In this document: piece after piece, positions 49,485 to 59,024 of the stretch
Layout of the letters: the number at the start of each line of letters is the position of its first letter
Numbering within the stretch: the first letter of the stretch is position 1
From: JAODBJ01 sp963782465
GTDB lineage: Bacteria; Actinomycetota; Acidimicrobiia; IMCC26256; PALSA-610
Direction of reading: 5' to 3'
Length of the DNA: 64,000 nucleotides
Assembly (NCBI GenBank): GCA_963782465.1
Contig: CAWAJR010000001.1
Coordinates: 248,001-312,000 of the forward strand
Translations under genes and position numbers: made by a program
Notes under the pieces: model-generated
The model's database searches: none
What the model was told of the DNA's origin: nothing
Seen by the model: only the letters and a program-made list of their open reading frames with translations

Positions 49485-50663
49485 ATGCGCGCCCCTCTCG
49501 GACCGAACTTCACCCGTCTTTGGTCGGCCGCGGTCGTGTCGAGCGTCGGGAGCGGTGTCACGCTTGCCGCCCTCCCGTTGTACGCCGCCGCCGAGGGTGG
49601 CCGTAGCGCGGTCGCGATCGTCGCGGCCGCCGAAGCCGCGTCCGGACTGCTGCTCGCGTTGCCTTCCGGCGTGCTCGCCGACCGGCTCGACCGTCGAGCA
49701 CTGATGGTGCGCGCCGACGTCTGGCGTTTCGTCGCGCTGCTCGCCGCGGTCGGCGTCATCGGCGCGCACGTCTCGGCGGTCGCCGCGCTCGCGGTGCTCG
49801 CCGCGTTCCTCGGCGCCGGCGAAGCGGTGTTCCGGGCCGCGAGCCGGGCCGTCGTCCCGGCGATCGTCGACACGAACCGGCTCGACGGCGCCAACGGCCG
49901 TCTCATCGCGGCCGAAGACCTGTGCCTCACCCTCATCGGGCCGCCGCTCGGTGCCCTGCTGTTCGCGTTCGGCCGGCAGACGCCGTTGCTGTTCGACGCC
50001 GCGTCGTACGTGGCGTCGGCGGCGTTGCTGTCGAGGCTGGCGCCGGGGTTGCGCATCGCGGGCGAGCGAGGACGCCTGCGAGACGCGCGAGACGTCGTCG
50101 CGCACAACCGTCCACTGCGGTTCCTCGTGCTCGCGACTTTCGTCTGCGCGATCTGCGGCGCGCTGGCGTTCACGTTGCTCGTGCTCGCGGCTCGAGAGAA
50201 CGTGCACACGGGCGCAACCGGGTTCGGGCTCCTCGTGAGTGTGCTGGCGGTCGGCGGAGTGGTGGGGAGCCTCGCGGTCGAGCACTTGCCGTTCGACCGT
50301 CGCTCCATCCTTGGCTCGGCAGTGATTCTCAACGCGGCCGCGTACGCGGCTTTCGCCGCCGCGTCGAGTTGGGTGACGGCAGTCCCGCCGCTGTTGCTGT
50401 GGGGTGGTTCGGTCAGCGCGGGAATGGTTGCGTCGCTCACGATGCGCCAGAAATTGGCACCTGAACGATCGCACGGCAGCGTGTTCGCGATGTTCCAGCT
50501 GACTGCCTCCGCTGGTAGCGTTCTCGGCGCAGTTGGAGCCGGGTTGTTGGCCGTCATCGGAGGTCTCCGGTTCCCGTACCTCGTTGTGGCGGTGCTGCAA
50601 GCGGTGGTCGGAATCGTCGTCTGGGTCGCGCTCGTCGCCGAACCGGTGCCGGCACCGGCGTAA
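49485..50663 (+). CDS. MFS transporter, EntS-like exporter family
   Basis: A 392-residue protein with 12 predicted helices. The first (FTRLWSAAVVSSVGSGVTLAALPLY) and the loop LADRLDRRALMVRADVWRFVALL (motif A-like) fit the enterobactin-exporter / macrolide-efflux branch of MFS. It sits 59 bp upstream of YcaO and on the same strand, so it may export a peptide-derived product made by YcaO-TfuA (inference) or be an unrelated drug efflux pump. ATG 49485 is chosen because it begins the first membrane-proximal segment; upstream in-frame starts add a non-conserved stretch. Confidence 0.88.
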   Translation: MRAPLGPNFTRLWSAAVVSSVGSGVTLAALPLYAAAEGGRSAVAIVAAAEAASGLLLALPSGVLADRLDRRALMVRADVWRFVALLAAVGVIGAHVSAVAALAVLAAFLGAGEAVFRAASRAVVPAIVDTNRLDGANGRLIAAEDLCLTLIGPPLGALLFAFGRQTPLLFDAASYVASAALLSRLAPGLRIAGERGRLRDARDVVAHNRPLRFLVLATFVCAICGALAFTLLVLAARENVHTGATGFGLLVSVLAVGGVVGSLAVEHLPFDRRSILGSAVILNAAAYAAFAAASSWVTAVPPLLLWGGSVSAGMVASLTMRQKLAPERSHGSVFAMFQLTASAGSVLGAVGAGLLAVIGGLRFPYLVVAVLQAVVGIVVWVALVAEPVPAPA

Positions 50664-50722
50664 CGACCAGTTGCCACAACGCCGACCGAACCCGCGCGCG
50701 GCGGCACCATCCGCGCAGGTGC

Positions 50723-51943
50723 ATGGAACCCGTCGATGCAGTTTCGGCGTACACGATCCCGCTCGCGATCGGTACGACCGTGCCCAAACAATTCCGCGCT
50801 GGTACGGACCGCACGACGGCGCCCGAGGAGACACTCGCGCGCTTCTTGCCCCATCGCGGGCGGATGGGTATCACCCGTATCGCCGACGTCACGGGTCTCG
50901 ATCACGTCGGGGTGCCGGTTGCGAGTGCCGTCCGCCCGCTGTCACGCAATCTCGCCGTGTCCCAGGGAAAGGGACTGACGCGCGCGGCCGCGATGGCGTC
51001 TGCGTTCATGGAGAGCGCCGAGATGTGGCACGCGCAGCAGCACCCGCACCCTGTCGTCTGGGCGTCGGTGCGGGCCCTGCACGACCGCGGGGTCGCGACG
51101 GTCGACGTCGAACGGGTGCTGCGTTTCGACGGTGCGGCGCTCGACCTCGACACGCCGCTGCGTTGGGTCAACGGGTACGACCTGATCGAATGCGAACCGA
51201 AATGGGTGCCCTACGAGTCGGTGCACTGCGACGGTCGCCTGCCGAAGGCTCCGGGTGAGGACGTCTTCCGGCGTGGTTCGAACGGTCTCGCGTCGGGGAA
51301 CCATCTCCTGGAGGCGATCTGCCACGCCCTGTACGAAGTCGTCGAACGCGACGAGCTGGCCCGGTGGTACGAAACCGAAGAGGACGAGCAGCACGCGCGC
51401 CGCGTCGCGCTCGCTTCGGTCGACGACCCGGCCTGCCTGTGGGTGATCGACCGCTTTCGTTCGGCGGGGATCGAACCGGTGGTGTGGGATGTCGCGATCG
51501 GCCCGTGGCAGGTTCCGACCTACGTGTGCGTGGCGGGTGAACGTGAAGCGGCCACCCTGCACGCGTTCCCCGCGGGTGAAGGGTCGGGGAGCCATCCGAC
51601 GCGAGCCGTCGCGCTGCTCCACGCGCTCACCGAAGCGGCACAGGTGCGCGCGACCGTGATCGCCGGGTCACGCGACGACATCGACCGCGAGGTCTACGAC
51701 GACTTCTGGTTCAGCGCCGAGTCGCGCGCCTTTCTCGACTCGCTGGCCCGGCGATCGACACCGCTGCATTTCACGACGCGCCCGCAGGCCGACCACGACA
51801 CGTTCAACGGCGATTTCGCCTGGCTGCTCGACCGGCTCCGCGCCGGCGGGATCAGCGAAGCGGTCGCCGTCGATTACACCCGTCCCGACATCGACCTTCC
51901 CGTCGTGAAGATCGTGGTCCCCGGCTTGCGTAACGGAGGCTGA
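50723..51943 (+). CDS. YcaO-domain cyclodehydratase / thioamidation enzyme
   Basis: YcaO enzymes use ATP to activate peptide backbone amides, making azolines or, with TfuA, thioamides. The 406-residue protein shows the ATP/Mg-binding glutamates in AAAMASAFMESAEMWHA and the ASGNHLLEAICHALYEVVERDELARWYE segment, plus late PTRAVALLHALTEAAQVRA. TfuA is encoded 5 bp downstream. The C-terminus lacks the proline-rich end of azoline-forming stand-alone YcaOs, fitting the TfuA-partnered class. No precursor peptide gene is recognisable nearby. ATG 50723 with GCGCAGGTGC upstream. Confidence 0.9.
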   Translation: MEPVDAVSAYTIPLAIGTTVPKQFRAGTDRTTAPEETLARFLPHRGRMGITRIADVTGLDHVGVPVASAVRPLSRNLAVSQGKGLTRAAAMASAFMESAEMWHAQQHPHPVVWASVRALHDRGVATVDVERVLRFDGAALDLDTPLRWVNGYDLIECEPKWVPYESVHCDGRLPKAPGEDVFRRGSNGLASGNHLLEAICHALYEVVERDELARWYETEEDEQHARRVALASVDDPACLWVIDRFRSAGIEPVVWDVAIGPWQVPTYVCVAGEREAATLHAFPAGEGSGSHPTRAVALLHALTEAAQVRATVIAGSRDDIDREVYDDFWFSAESRAFLDSLARRSTPLHFTTRPQADHDTFNGDFAWLLDRLRAGGISEAVAVDYTRPDIDLPVVKIVVPGLRNGG

Positions 51944-51948
51944 CGCGC

Positions 51949-52722
51949 ATGCCGATGGCAGTTGCCGGCGACGAGATCATCGTGTTTGCCGGCCCGACGA
52001 TCGGCGCGACCGACGTCGCCGAGGTCATCGACTGCTGCGTCGAACCACCCGCGCAGCTCGGCAGCATCTATCGCGCGGTGCGCGGCGCCCCGAAGGTGCT
52101 CGCGATCATCGACGGGTACTACGAGCACGTGCCGGCGGTCTGGCACCGTGAACTGCTCTGGGCGCTCCTGCACGGCGTGTGGGTCTACGGCGGCGCGAGC
52201 ATGGGCGCGCTGCGCGCCGCGGAACTCGACGCGTACGGCATGCGTGGCGTCGGTCGTGTGTACGCCGCGTTCCGCGACGGCGATCTCACCGACGACGACG
52301 AAGTCGCGGTCGCGCACGGGCCCGCCGCATCGGGGCACCGTCCTGTTTCCGAGGCGATGGTGAACATCCGGGCGACGCTCGATCGCGCCGTCGCCGACAA
52401 CGTGTTGCCGGGCGACGTCGCCGCGACGTTCAGCGGTCTGGCCAAGGCCCGCTTCTACCCCGATCGGGATTGGGAGACGCTGGCCGTGGATGCCCGGGCC
52501 GCCGGGGTCGACCTGTCGCACGTCGATGCCCTCGAACGGTTTCTCCGCGACGGCGGTCGGGTCGACCAGAAACGTCTCGACGCCTACGAACTGCTCCGCA
52601 CCATCGCCACCGACGTCTCGGCCGGTTGGCAGCCCCAGCCGCCGATGTTCGAGTGGGAGGACACGAGCGCCTGGGACTTGTTGCGGCGCACGGAGGCGAG
52701 CGAGCCGGCTCCGCCCGATTGA
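51949..52722 (+). CDS. TfuA-like protein
   Basis: A 257-residue TfuA-domain protein: IIVFAGPTIGATDVAEVIDCCVEPPAQLGSIYRAV, LAIIDGYYEHVPAVWHRELLWALLHGVWVYGGASMGALRAAELDAYGMRGVGRVYAAFRDG, the conserved TfuA core (Gly-Tyr/Phe, HKE-like segment, SSMGALRAAEL). Known partners of YcaO in trifolitoxin and in thioamide formation, where TfuA is thought to deliver sulfur. Starts 5 bp after ycaO. Cys28-Cys29 (VIDCCVEP) might carry sulfur (speculation). The last ~30 residues are a poorly conserved tail. Confidence 0.92.
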   Translation: MPMAVAGDEIIVFAGPTIGATDVAEVIDCCVEPPAQLGSIYRAVRGAPKVLAIIDGYYEHVPAVWHRELLWALLHGVWVYGGASMGALRAAELDAYGMRGVGRVYAAFRDGDLTDDDEVAVAHGPAASGHRPVSEAMVNIRATLDRAVADNVLPGDVAATFSGLAKARFYPDRDWETLAVDARAAGVDLSHVDALERFLRDGGRVDQKRLDAYELLRTIATDVSAGWQPQPPMFEWEDTSAWDLLRRTEASEPAPPD

Positions 52723-52729
52723 CGTTCCC

Positions 52730-53980
52730 TCAACGCGGTTGCCCGGACCGCGCCACCGAGACCCGTCGGACGATCTCGTCGGCGACCCGATCGAGGGGCA
52801 GCACCGCGTCGGCCAAGCCCACGCGTGCGACCGCGCCGGGCATACCCCACACGACCGAACTCTCCTCGTCCTGCACGATCACGCGACTCCCTCGCGCAAT
52901 CAACGCGCGCGAGCCGTCGAGCCCGTCGTACCCCATACCGGTGAGGACGACGCCGAGCACGTTCGCGCCGAGGATTGCGGCGGCACTCTGGAAGAGCACG
53001 TCGACCGCCGGGCGGCACGACTGCACCTTGGGGCTGTCGGTGAGCGCCAGCCGGTAGCCGGCGGGGCCGGTCGCGCACACGAGGTGACGCCCTCCGGGCG
53101 CGAGCCAGACCTCGCCCGGTTGGGGGACGACGTCTTCGCGCGCGACGCCCACGGTCAAGGCCGACTGCGCGTGCATGCGCGCGGCGAGCATGTCGGAAAA
53201 TGCTTCCGGTAGGTGCTGGACGATGAGCACCGGTACCGGCAGGTTGGCCGGCAGCGCACCGAGCACCGCGGCCAGCGCCGTCGGCCCTCCCGTCGACGAC
53301 CCGATCAGGACGAGGTCGACGCGTCCGGCGCGCGCGGTCGGACGCGGCAGGTCGAGGGGCCGTGCAGGGTTCTGCGCTGAGTCGGCAACCCGTACGAGCG
53401 GTGCGGGCGAGGCGGCCGGGCGGGGGAGTGCCCGGCGTCGGGACGCCGATCGGGCCACAGGCGCGGCGACCGCGGCCTCTTCGTCTCCTGGTTCGGGTGC
53501 GCGACGCGGGGTTGGGGCGCCATTCGATTTGGCGGTGGCGAGCGCAAGTACGCGCTTCGCGATGTCGGCGCCGGCGTCTCGTAGCTCGGTCCGGGCCACG
53601 ATCGCGTCCGGGCGACGAACGAAGGCGGACGCGCCGGCGAAACCGTCTCTTCCGCGGGGGGTGTTCCGCATCTCCGCCGATTCGAGCACGAGCACGCGCG
53701 GGTAGGGGTTGCGGTTCGCGACGGCGGCGAACACCCCCGCGACCTCCGGTTCGGGGAGGTCGCCGTCGAGCACCACCACCTGGATGTTGCCTCGATCCAG
53801 CTTGCGCGTCGCGTGCTTCGCGCTCGACACACTGGCAACGTCGCTCACTCCCGCGTGCACTTGGAGCATCGTCGCGATCAGCCGTCGCAAACCGACGTCG
53901 CCCGCGACGACGAGCACCGCGACGTCGTTCCTGGTCGCGGCGGGAGCATCGATTGAGTCGGCTGCAGGCGGAGAGGTCAT
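52730..53980 (-). CDS. cheB: CheB-type protein-glutamate methylesterase
   Basis: Demethylates chemoreceptors to reset adaptation. The 416-residue protein has an N-terminal receiver-like domain (VAVLVVAGDVGLRRLIATMLQVHAG, VVVLDGDLPEPEV), a 60-residue basic/proline linker, and a CheB domain with the catalytic triad regions IGSSTGGPTALAAVL (Ser), IVQHLPEAFSDMLAARM (His) and LTGMGYDGLDG (Asp). The receiver lacks the usual paired acidic residues near its start (VAGD), so control by phosphorylation may be altered. Divergent from the hybrid kinase. No CheR, CheA or CheW is seen in the window. Confidence 0.92.
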   Translation of the reverse strand: MTSPPAADSIDAPAATRNDVAVLVVAGDVGLRRLIATMLQVHAGVSDVASVSSAKHATRKLDRGNIQVVVLDGDLPEPEVAGVFAAVANRNPYPRVLVLESAEMRNTPRGRDGFAGASAFVRRPDAIVARTELRDAGADIAKRVLALATAKSNGAPTPRRAPEPGDEEAAVAAPVARSASRRRALPRPAASPAPLVRVADSAQNPARPLDLPRPTARAGRVDLVLIGSSTGGPTALAAVLGALPANLPVPVLIVQHLPEAFSDMLAARMHAQSALTVGVAREDVVPQPGEVWLAPGGRHLVCATGPAGYRLALTDSPKVQSCRPAVDVLFQSAAAILGANVLGVVLTGMGYDGLDGSRALIARGSRVIVQDEESSVVWGMPGAVARVGLADAVLPLDRVADEIVRRVSVARSGQPR

Positions 53981-54055
53981 TCTTGGAGAACATCGGCGGG
54001 CCCGAACCAGGCGCTGAACCTCAACCCGACCGCGTCACGCTTCGAAGATTTTCCC

Positions 54056-56995
54056 GTGGAGAGCATCAAGCGTCGTCGCTATGTCGCGTTCCTGGTTGCG
54101 TCGGGCGCGTTCACCCTGTTGTACGCACTCTGGGCCTTTGTCGCACCAACCGACGTCCGTTCGTGGTCCACGCTGTCGGACGTGTTCCAGACGCTGCCAC
54201 CGGCGGCCGCGCTCGGCTGCACGTGGTTTGCCGCCCGTTCGCTCGAACGGGCCGAGCGCCGACCGTGGATCTTCGTTGCGGTGGGCCTCGCGTCGTGGAC
54301 GCTGGGCCAAGCCGTGTACTGCATCTACGACTTCGCGCGCGGCTCCGCGCCCGACCCTTCACTCGCCGACATCGGCTTCCTTCTCTTCCCGGTGTTCGTG
54401 CTCGTCGCGATGTTCTGGGCGATGCGACGCGACGTCGACGCCGTCGAGCGCGCGGGCGTCGCGCTCGACGCGGTCGTCATCACCCTGGCCTTACTGTTCT
54501 GCACGTACGCACTGATGTACGGGCCGGTCGCCCATCCGGCGCACGGTCCGATGCTCAGCCACCTGATCGCGCTCCTCTACCCACTGTTCGACGTCACGAT
54601 CGTCGCGACCGTCGTCGTCGGCGCGGCACGGTTCCGGTCGTCGTTCGCTCCGGCGGCGCGGGCGCTCGCAATCGGGTTCCTGTTCCTCGATGCGTCCGAC
54701 AGTGGCTACTACTACGTGGTCGTGAAGAAGGGCTACGAGGCCGGCACGCTGCTCGATCTTGGTTGGGTGATCGGGTTCCTCATCCTCGGTGCCGGGGCCC
54801 TGCGTGTCGCCCGAGGGAGTCGCGTACGAATCGCGCATCGGGTCAACTGGTTCGCGCTGCCGTACGTCGCGGTGGTCTGCGCCATCATCTTCGGATCGAT
54901 ATCTGCCGTCGCGAGCGACAAGCTCCCGGTGTTCCTGTGGGTCCTTGCGTCGATGCTCGTCGGCGCGGTGGCGCTGCGGGAGTTGGTGTCGCACGTCGAG
55001 AACCGCCGCCTCACCAACGACCTCGACCTGTGGCGCGCCCGGTTCTTCGCAATGGTGGAAGTCGCGACGGTGGGGATGCTGTACGAAGACGAGAACCGCA
55101 AGGTGATCCTCGGCAACGCGATGTTCTGCAAATACTTCGGCTTCGAGGAGGGACCGGTCGACCTCGTCGGGATGGACGCGACGGAGGTGTTCCGCCGCAT
55201 CAACGAAGTCGCCACCGAGGACGTCGCCCAGGCGACGGAAGCCATGGCGGCGAACTTCGACGCCATCTCGATGCGCAAGGTCGTGTTGGAGTCGGGACGG
55301 ACGTACAACATCATCTACGAACCGTTGATCATGGACGGTGTCGTGCGCGGCGCCGCCTGGGTGTTCCTCGACCTCACCGCACAGGAGCGCGCGGCGACGG
55401 CAAATGCCCTCGCGTTGCGCCGCGCGATGGACGCGACGAAGGTGAAGTCGGAGTTCCTGGCGACGATGAGCCACGAGATCCGTACGCCGATGCACGGCAT
55501 CCTCGGGCTCACCGAACTGCTCCTCGACACCGAGATCAGCGGTGACGAGCGCGGTCTCGTCGAGGCGATCCGGACGTCGGCCGTCAGCCTCCGTGGCCTC
55601 CTCGACGACATTCTCGACTTCTCGAAGATCGAAGCGGGCCGGATGGAGTTGCACGTCGGCTCGTTCGACCTGCACCACCTGGTGCGGCGAGTGGTCACGA
55701 TGAACGAAGGTGTCGCGGCGACGAAGGGCCTCACCCTGTCGGCCCGTGTCTCGCCGCTCGTCGCGCCGATGCGGTCCGGCGATGCCGACCGGCTCGGGCA
55801 GGTGTTGTTGAACCTGCTCGGCAACGCCGTGAAGTTCACGACGACGGGCGAGGTCGGCCTCACCGTCGACGCGATCGCCGACGATGACGCGTCGGTACGG
55901 TTCACGGTGCGCGACACCGGCCCCGGGATGGACGCGGCCCAGGCGCAACGGCTGTTCACGCCGTTCACCCAGCTCGAGAGTGATGCGACCCGTCGCTTCG
56001 GCGGGACCGGTCTCGGTCTCGCGATCTCCCAGCAACTGACGCGGATGATGGGTGGCGAGATCGTCGTGCAGACGGCAGCCGGCGCCGGCGCGACGTTCTC
56101 CTTCTCGCTGCCGCTCCCGCCGGTCGACCAGCCGGTTCCGGCCTCTGGCGCGCCGGCGGCCGCGAAGCCGGCCGAAGGTGCCGTGCTCGGTGCGGTGCTC
56201 GTCGTGGAAGACAACGACGTGAACCGCATGGTTGCGGGCGAGATGGTGGCGAAGCTCGGCTACGAAGTCGTGACCGCCGCGAGTGGTGCCGCCGCCCTCG
56301 AGGCGATGCGCACGCAGGCGTTCGACCTCGTCCTGATGGACGTGCAGATGCCCGGCATGGATGGGCTCGCGGTGACGCGGCGATTGCGTCGCGACCCGAA
56401 CGGCCTCAACTACACAACGCCCGTCGTCGCGATGACCGCCAGCGCCATGGCCGGCGATCGCGATGCGTGCCTGCAAGCCGGCATGGACGACTTCCTCACC
56501 AAACCGGCGACGCTGACCGAGCTCCGCGAGGCGACCGGGCGTTGGGCATCACGCCGCCGCGACGCCGACAGGGCCGGGCCGTCGTACCAGAAGGTCACCC
56601 GTCAGGCCCGGCCGGTGACCGTTGCGCAGCCGGCCGCCTTCGATCCCACCGCGCTGCGGGCGGTGATCGCCGACGTCGGCGGTGACGCCGAGTTCCTCAC
56701 CGGCCTGATCGAGATGTACGTCGGTGAACTGCCTTCGCGGCGGCGCGCCATCCTCGACGCGGCCCGGAACGGCGATCGGGTGGCGCTGGAGCGGGCCGCG
56801 CACACGTTGAAGTCGGCCAGCGGCTACTTGGGGCTCGTCGCGCTGCAACGGCACTGCGCCCGCCTCGAACAACTGGCCCGCGAAGATCAGCTCGACGATC
56901 TTGCCGGCCTGCTCCGCGACATCGACACCGGCGCCGACGCGGCACCGGGCCAGCTCGACGCCTTCGCGGCGGCCGAGGACCTTTCCGTCGCGTGA
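54056..56995 (+). CDS. Hybrid sensor histidine kinase (membrane, PAS, HisKA, HATPase, REC, Hpt)
   Basis: A 979-residue multidomain sensor. Residues about 1-310 form seven to nine membrane helices; a PAS domain follows (FFAMVEVATVGMLYEDENRKVILGN, about 330-450). Then HisKA with the phospho-His in EFLATMSHEIRTPMHGILG (about 471), HATPase (DRLGQVLLNLLGNAVKF; DTGPGMD; FGGTGLGLAIS), a receiver (VLVVEDNDVNRMVAGEMVAKLGYEV; Asp in VLMDVQMPGMDG) and a C-terminal Hpt domain (AHTLKSASGYLGLVAL, His near 915). It carries a full phosphorelay in one chain, passing to a separate response regulator; the single-receiver protein encoded next on the other strand is a candidate. GTG start. Confidence 0.93.
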   Translation: MESIKRRRYVAFLVASGAFTLLYALWAFVAPTDVRSWSTLSDVFQTLPPAAALGCTWFAARSLERAERRPWIFVAVGLASWTLGQAVYCIYDFARGSAPDPSLADIGFLLFPVFVLVAMFWAMRRDVDAVERAGVALDAVVITLALLFCTYALMYGPVAHPAHGPMLSHLIALLYPLFDVTIVATVVVGAARFRSSFAPAARALAIGFLFLDASDSGYYYVVVKKGYEAGTLLDLGWVIGFLILGAGALRVARGSRVRIAHRVNWFALPYVAVVCAIIFGSISAVASDKLPVFLWVLASMLVGAVALRELVSHVENRRLTNDLDLWRARFFAMVEVATVGMLYEDENRKVILGNAMFCKYFGFEEGPVDLVGMDATEVFRRINEVATEDVAQATEAMAANFDAISMRKVVLESGRTYNIIYEPLIMDGVVRGAAWVFLDLTAQERAATANALALRRAMDATKVKSEFLATMSHEIRTPMHGILGLTELLLDTEISGDERGLVEAIRTSAVSLRGLLDDILDFSKIEAGRMELHVGSFDLHHLVRRVVTMNEGVAATKGLTLSARVSPLVAPMRSGDADRLGQVLLNLLGNAVKFTTTGEVGLTVDAIADDDASVRFTVRDTGPGMDAAQAQRLFTPFTQLESDATRRFGGTGLGLAISQQLTRMMGGEIVVQTAAGAGATFSFSLPLPPVDQPVPASGAPAAAKPAEGAVLGAVLVVEDNDVNRMVAGEMVAKLGYEVVTAASGAAALEAMRTQAFDLVLMDVQMPGMDGLAVTRRLRRDPNGLNYTTPVVAMTASAMAGDRDACLQAGMDDFLTKPATLTELREATGRWASRRRDADRAGPSYQKVTRQARPVTVAQPAAFDPTALRAVIADVGGDAEFLTGLIEMYVGELPSRRRAILDAARNGDRVALERAAHTLKSASGYLGLVALQRHCARLEQLAREDQLDDLAGLLRDIDTGADAAPGQLDAFAAAEDLSVA

Positions 56996-57017
56996 CCCGG
57001 CGTGCGTCGCCGGGTCA
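56993..57017. terminator. Hairpin formed by the two converging stop codons
   Basis: TGACCCGGC (56993-57001) pairs perfectly with GCCGGGTCA (57009-57017) around a 7-nt loop. The left arm starts with the kinase stop codon and the right arm ends with the response-regulator stop codon on the other strand, so one 25-bp palindrome terminates both genes. Confidence 0.7.
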
Positions 57018-57404
57018 GCGCAACGGGGCGCGTGCCAGCAGGGCGCGGAGCCGGGCGACGAGCTCGGCCCCGGAGAACGGCTTCGTGAGGTAGTCGTCGG
57101 CGCCCGCTGCGAACCCTTCGAGCTTGTCGGCCTCGGAGTCGCGGGAAGTGAGCATCAGCACGTAGGCATCCGAGAACTCTCGGATGCGGCGGCAGGCCTC
57201 GAACCCGTCCATGTCGGGCATCATCACGTCGAGGACGACGACGTCGTAGTCCTCGGTCTCCATCTTCTCGACGGCCGCGGTGCCGTCCTCGGCGGTCGCG
57301 ACGAAGAAGCCTTCCTTGTGGAGCAACGGCCACAGCACGTAACGGAACTCGGGCGCGTCGTCGACGACGAGGACGCGGGCTTTCGGCGCGAACGAATCAG
57401 TCAT
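57015..57404 (-). CDS. Single-domain response regulator
   Basis: A 129-residue CheY-like receiver: acidic pair VLVVDDAPEFRYVLWPLL, phospho-acceptor Asp in DVVVLDVMMPDMDGFEACRRI, Thr in YVLMLTSRDSEADKLEGFAAGADDYLTKPFSGAEL with the conserved Lys. No output domain, so it acts by protein contact, as in chemotaxis or phosphorelay shuttling. Convergent with the hybrid kinase and divergent from the chemoreceptor. ATG 57404. Confidence 0.95.
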   Translation of the reverse strand: MTDSFAPKARVLVVDDAPEFRYVLWPLLHKEGFFVATAEDGTAAVEKMETEDYDVVVLDVMMPDMDGFEACRRIREFSDAYVLMLTSRDSEADKLEGFAAGADDYLTKPFSGAELVARLRALLARAPLR

Positions 57405-57549
57405 GCGATCTCCTCGGCCGTGCTCCGGCCCTTCCTTGTCATTTTCGGTCGACCCCGGCGCCCGGCCTTTACGAACATTCAGCCTGGTGTGAACGCGCGC
57501 CATCCGAGGTCGATGTCCCGTTCGACTCACCTCGAAGGAGCGGGCATCA

Positions 57550-59016
57550 ATGCGTCTCACATCACTGCGCAACGCGCGCGTCGGCACGAAGCTCATCGCG
57601 GCGTTCGCGGTGGTCTCGGTCGTCCTCGGCCTGACGTCGCTGTTCAGCGCGGTCAAGTTGAACCAGGTGAACAACGCCGGCCAGACGACCTTCAACACGA
57701 ACCTCGTTCCCCTGCGCTACTTCGCCGACGCGCGCGCCTCGATCGCCCGATCGCGCGGCGACCTGGTCAGCGCCGCGCTGGCAACCACCAAAGCCGACGT
57801 CGACCTCTACCTCGGCAAGATGCACGCCGACGATGCCACCGCGGCGACCGCATTGGACGCGGCGACGAAGGCGACCGACCACCCGACGCTCTTCACCGCG
57901 CTCACCAAGTCGCTCGCGACGTACCACCAGCTCCGCGATTCGGTGCTCGTCCCGATGGCCGAAGACCTGAAGGTGTCCGACGCGGCGTTCCTCGCCGCCG
58001 ACCAGGCCAAGGTCCAGGCGTCGTACGTCGCGGTGCGCGACGCGTCCGATGCCGCTGAGGCGCGATCGGTCGCGATCGCGACCTCCGACGCTTCGCACGC
58101 ACGGGGCGTGACGTCGACGGCGCAGGTCACCTTGCTCATCCTGACGTTCGTCGGGTTGGCACTGGCCATCGGTTTCGGCCTCCTGATCACCCGGCTGATC
58201 GCCCGGCCGCTGCGGAACGCCGCCGACGCGATGCGGACCGTCGCCGGCGGTGACCTCCGGGCCCGCCTCGACGTCGAGAGCAAGGACGAGGTCGGGCAGG
58301 TGGCGGAGGCGATCAACGCGAGCCTGACGACGTTGCAAGGTGCGATGACGACGATCTCCGAGAACTCGCAGGTGCTGGCGTCGGCCGCCGAGGAACTGGC
58401 GGCGACGAGCGATCAGATGGCGCAGGGCGCGTCGACGATGGCTGCCGGCACGGAGCAGATGGGCGCGAGCATCTCGGAGATCGCGCACGGCGCGCAGGGC
58501 GCGGCGTCGGTCGCGAGCGAGGCGGCGCAGGTCGCGACGTCGACGAACGAGACGGTCCGCAAGTTGGGTGAGAGCTCGACCGAGATCGGGAACGTCGTCA
58601 AAGTGATCTCGACGATCGCGGAGCAGACGAACCTGCTCGCGTTGAACGCGACGATCGAAGCGGCCCGCGCCGGCGAGCTCGGCAAGGGGTTCGCAGTCGT
58701 CGCGAGCGAGGTGAAGGACCTCGCGCAGGAGACGAGCCGCGCGACGGCCGAGGTCGGTGCCCGGATCCTGGCGATCCAGACCGACACCGAAGCCGCGGTC
58801 GGCGCGATCGGCGAGATCGCCGAGATCGTCGGCCAGATCAACGACGGTCAGGCTTCGATCGCCTCGGCGGTCGAAGAGCAGACCGCGACGACGAACGAGA
58901 TCGCCCGCAGCGCGCAGGAGACCGCGAACGGTGCGTCGGACGCGCACACCGCGTCGGGCGAACTCGCCCGGCTCGCATCCGACCTGCGCGAGCTCGTCAA
59001 CCACTTCAAGATCTGA
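57550..59016 (+). CDS. Methyl-accepting chemotaxis protein, membrane type
   Basis: A 488-residue receptor: TM1 (LIAAFAVVSVVLGLTSLFSAVKL), a four-helix-bundle sensor of about 150 residues (4HB_MCP type), TM2 (VTLLILTFVGLALAIGFGLLIT), HAMP (IARPLRNAADAMRTVAGGDLRARL...EVGQVAEAINASL), then the long helical signalling region with the conserved tip VISTIAEQTNLLALNATIEAARAGELGKGFAVVASEV. ATG 57550 with AAGGAGCGG upstream. It lies 8 bp before the cytoplasmic receptor, so they are probably co-expressed. The ligand is unknown. Confidence 0.94.
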   Translation: MRLTSLRNARVGTKLIAAFAVVSVVLGLTSLFSAVKLNQVNNAGQTTFNTNLVPLRYFADARASIARSRGDLVSAALATTKADVDLYLGKMHADDATAATALDAATKATDHPTLFTALTKSLATYHQLRDSVLVPMAEDLKVSDAAFLAADQAKVQASYVAVRDASDAAEARSVAIATSDASHARGVTSTAQVTLLILTFVGLALAIGFGLLITRLIARPLRNAADAMRTVAGGDLRARLDVESKDEVGQVAEAINASLTTLQGAMTTISENSQVLASAAEELAATSDQMAQGASTMAAGTEQMGASISEIAHGAQGAASVASEAAQVATSTNETVRKLGESSTEIGNVVKVISTIAEQTNLLALNATIEAARAGELGKGFAVVASEVKDLAQETSRATAEVGARILAIQTDTEAAVGAIGEIAEIVGQINDGQASIASAVEEQTATTNEIARSAQETANGASDAHTASGELARLASDLRELVNHFKI

Positions 59017-59024
59017 GCGACGAC

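Noticed and set aside
49369..49704. A short plus-strand frame before the MFS gene as a RiPP precursor for YcaO-TfuA
   Set aside because: It has no good ribosome-binding site, runs far into the MFS gene in another frame, and shows no leader/core division.
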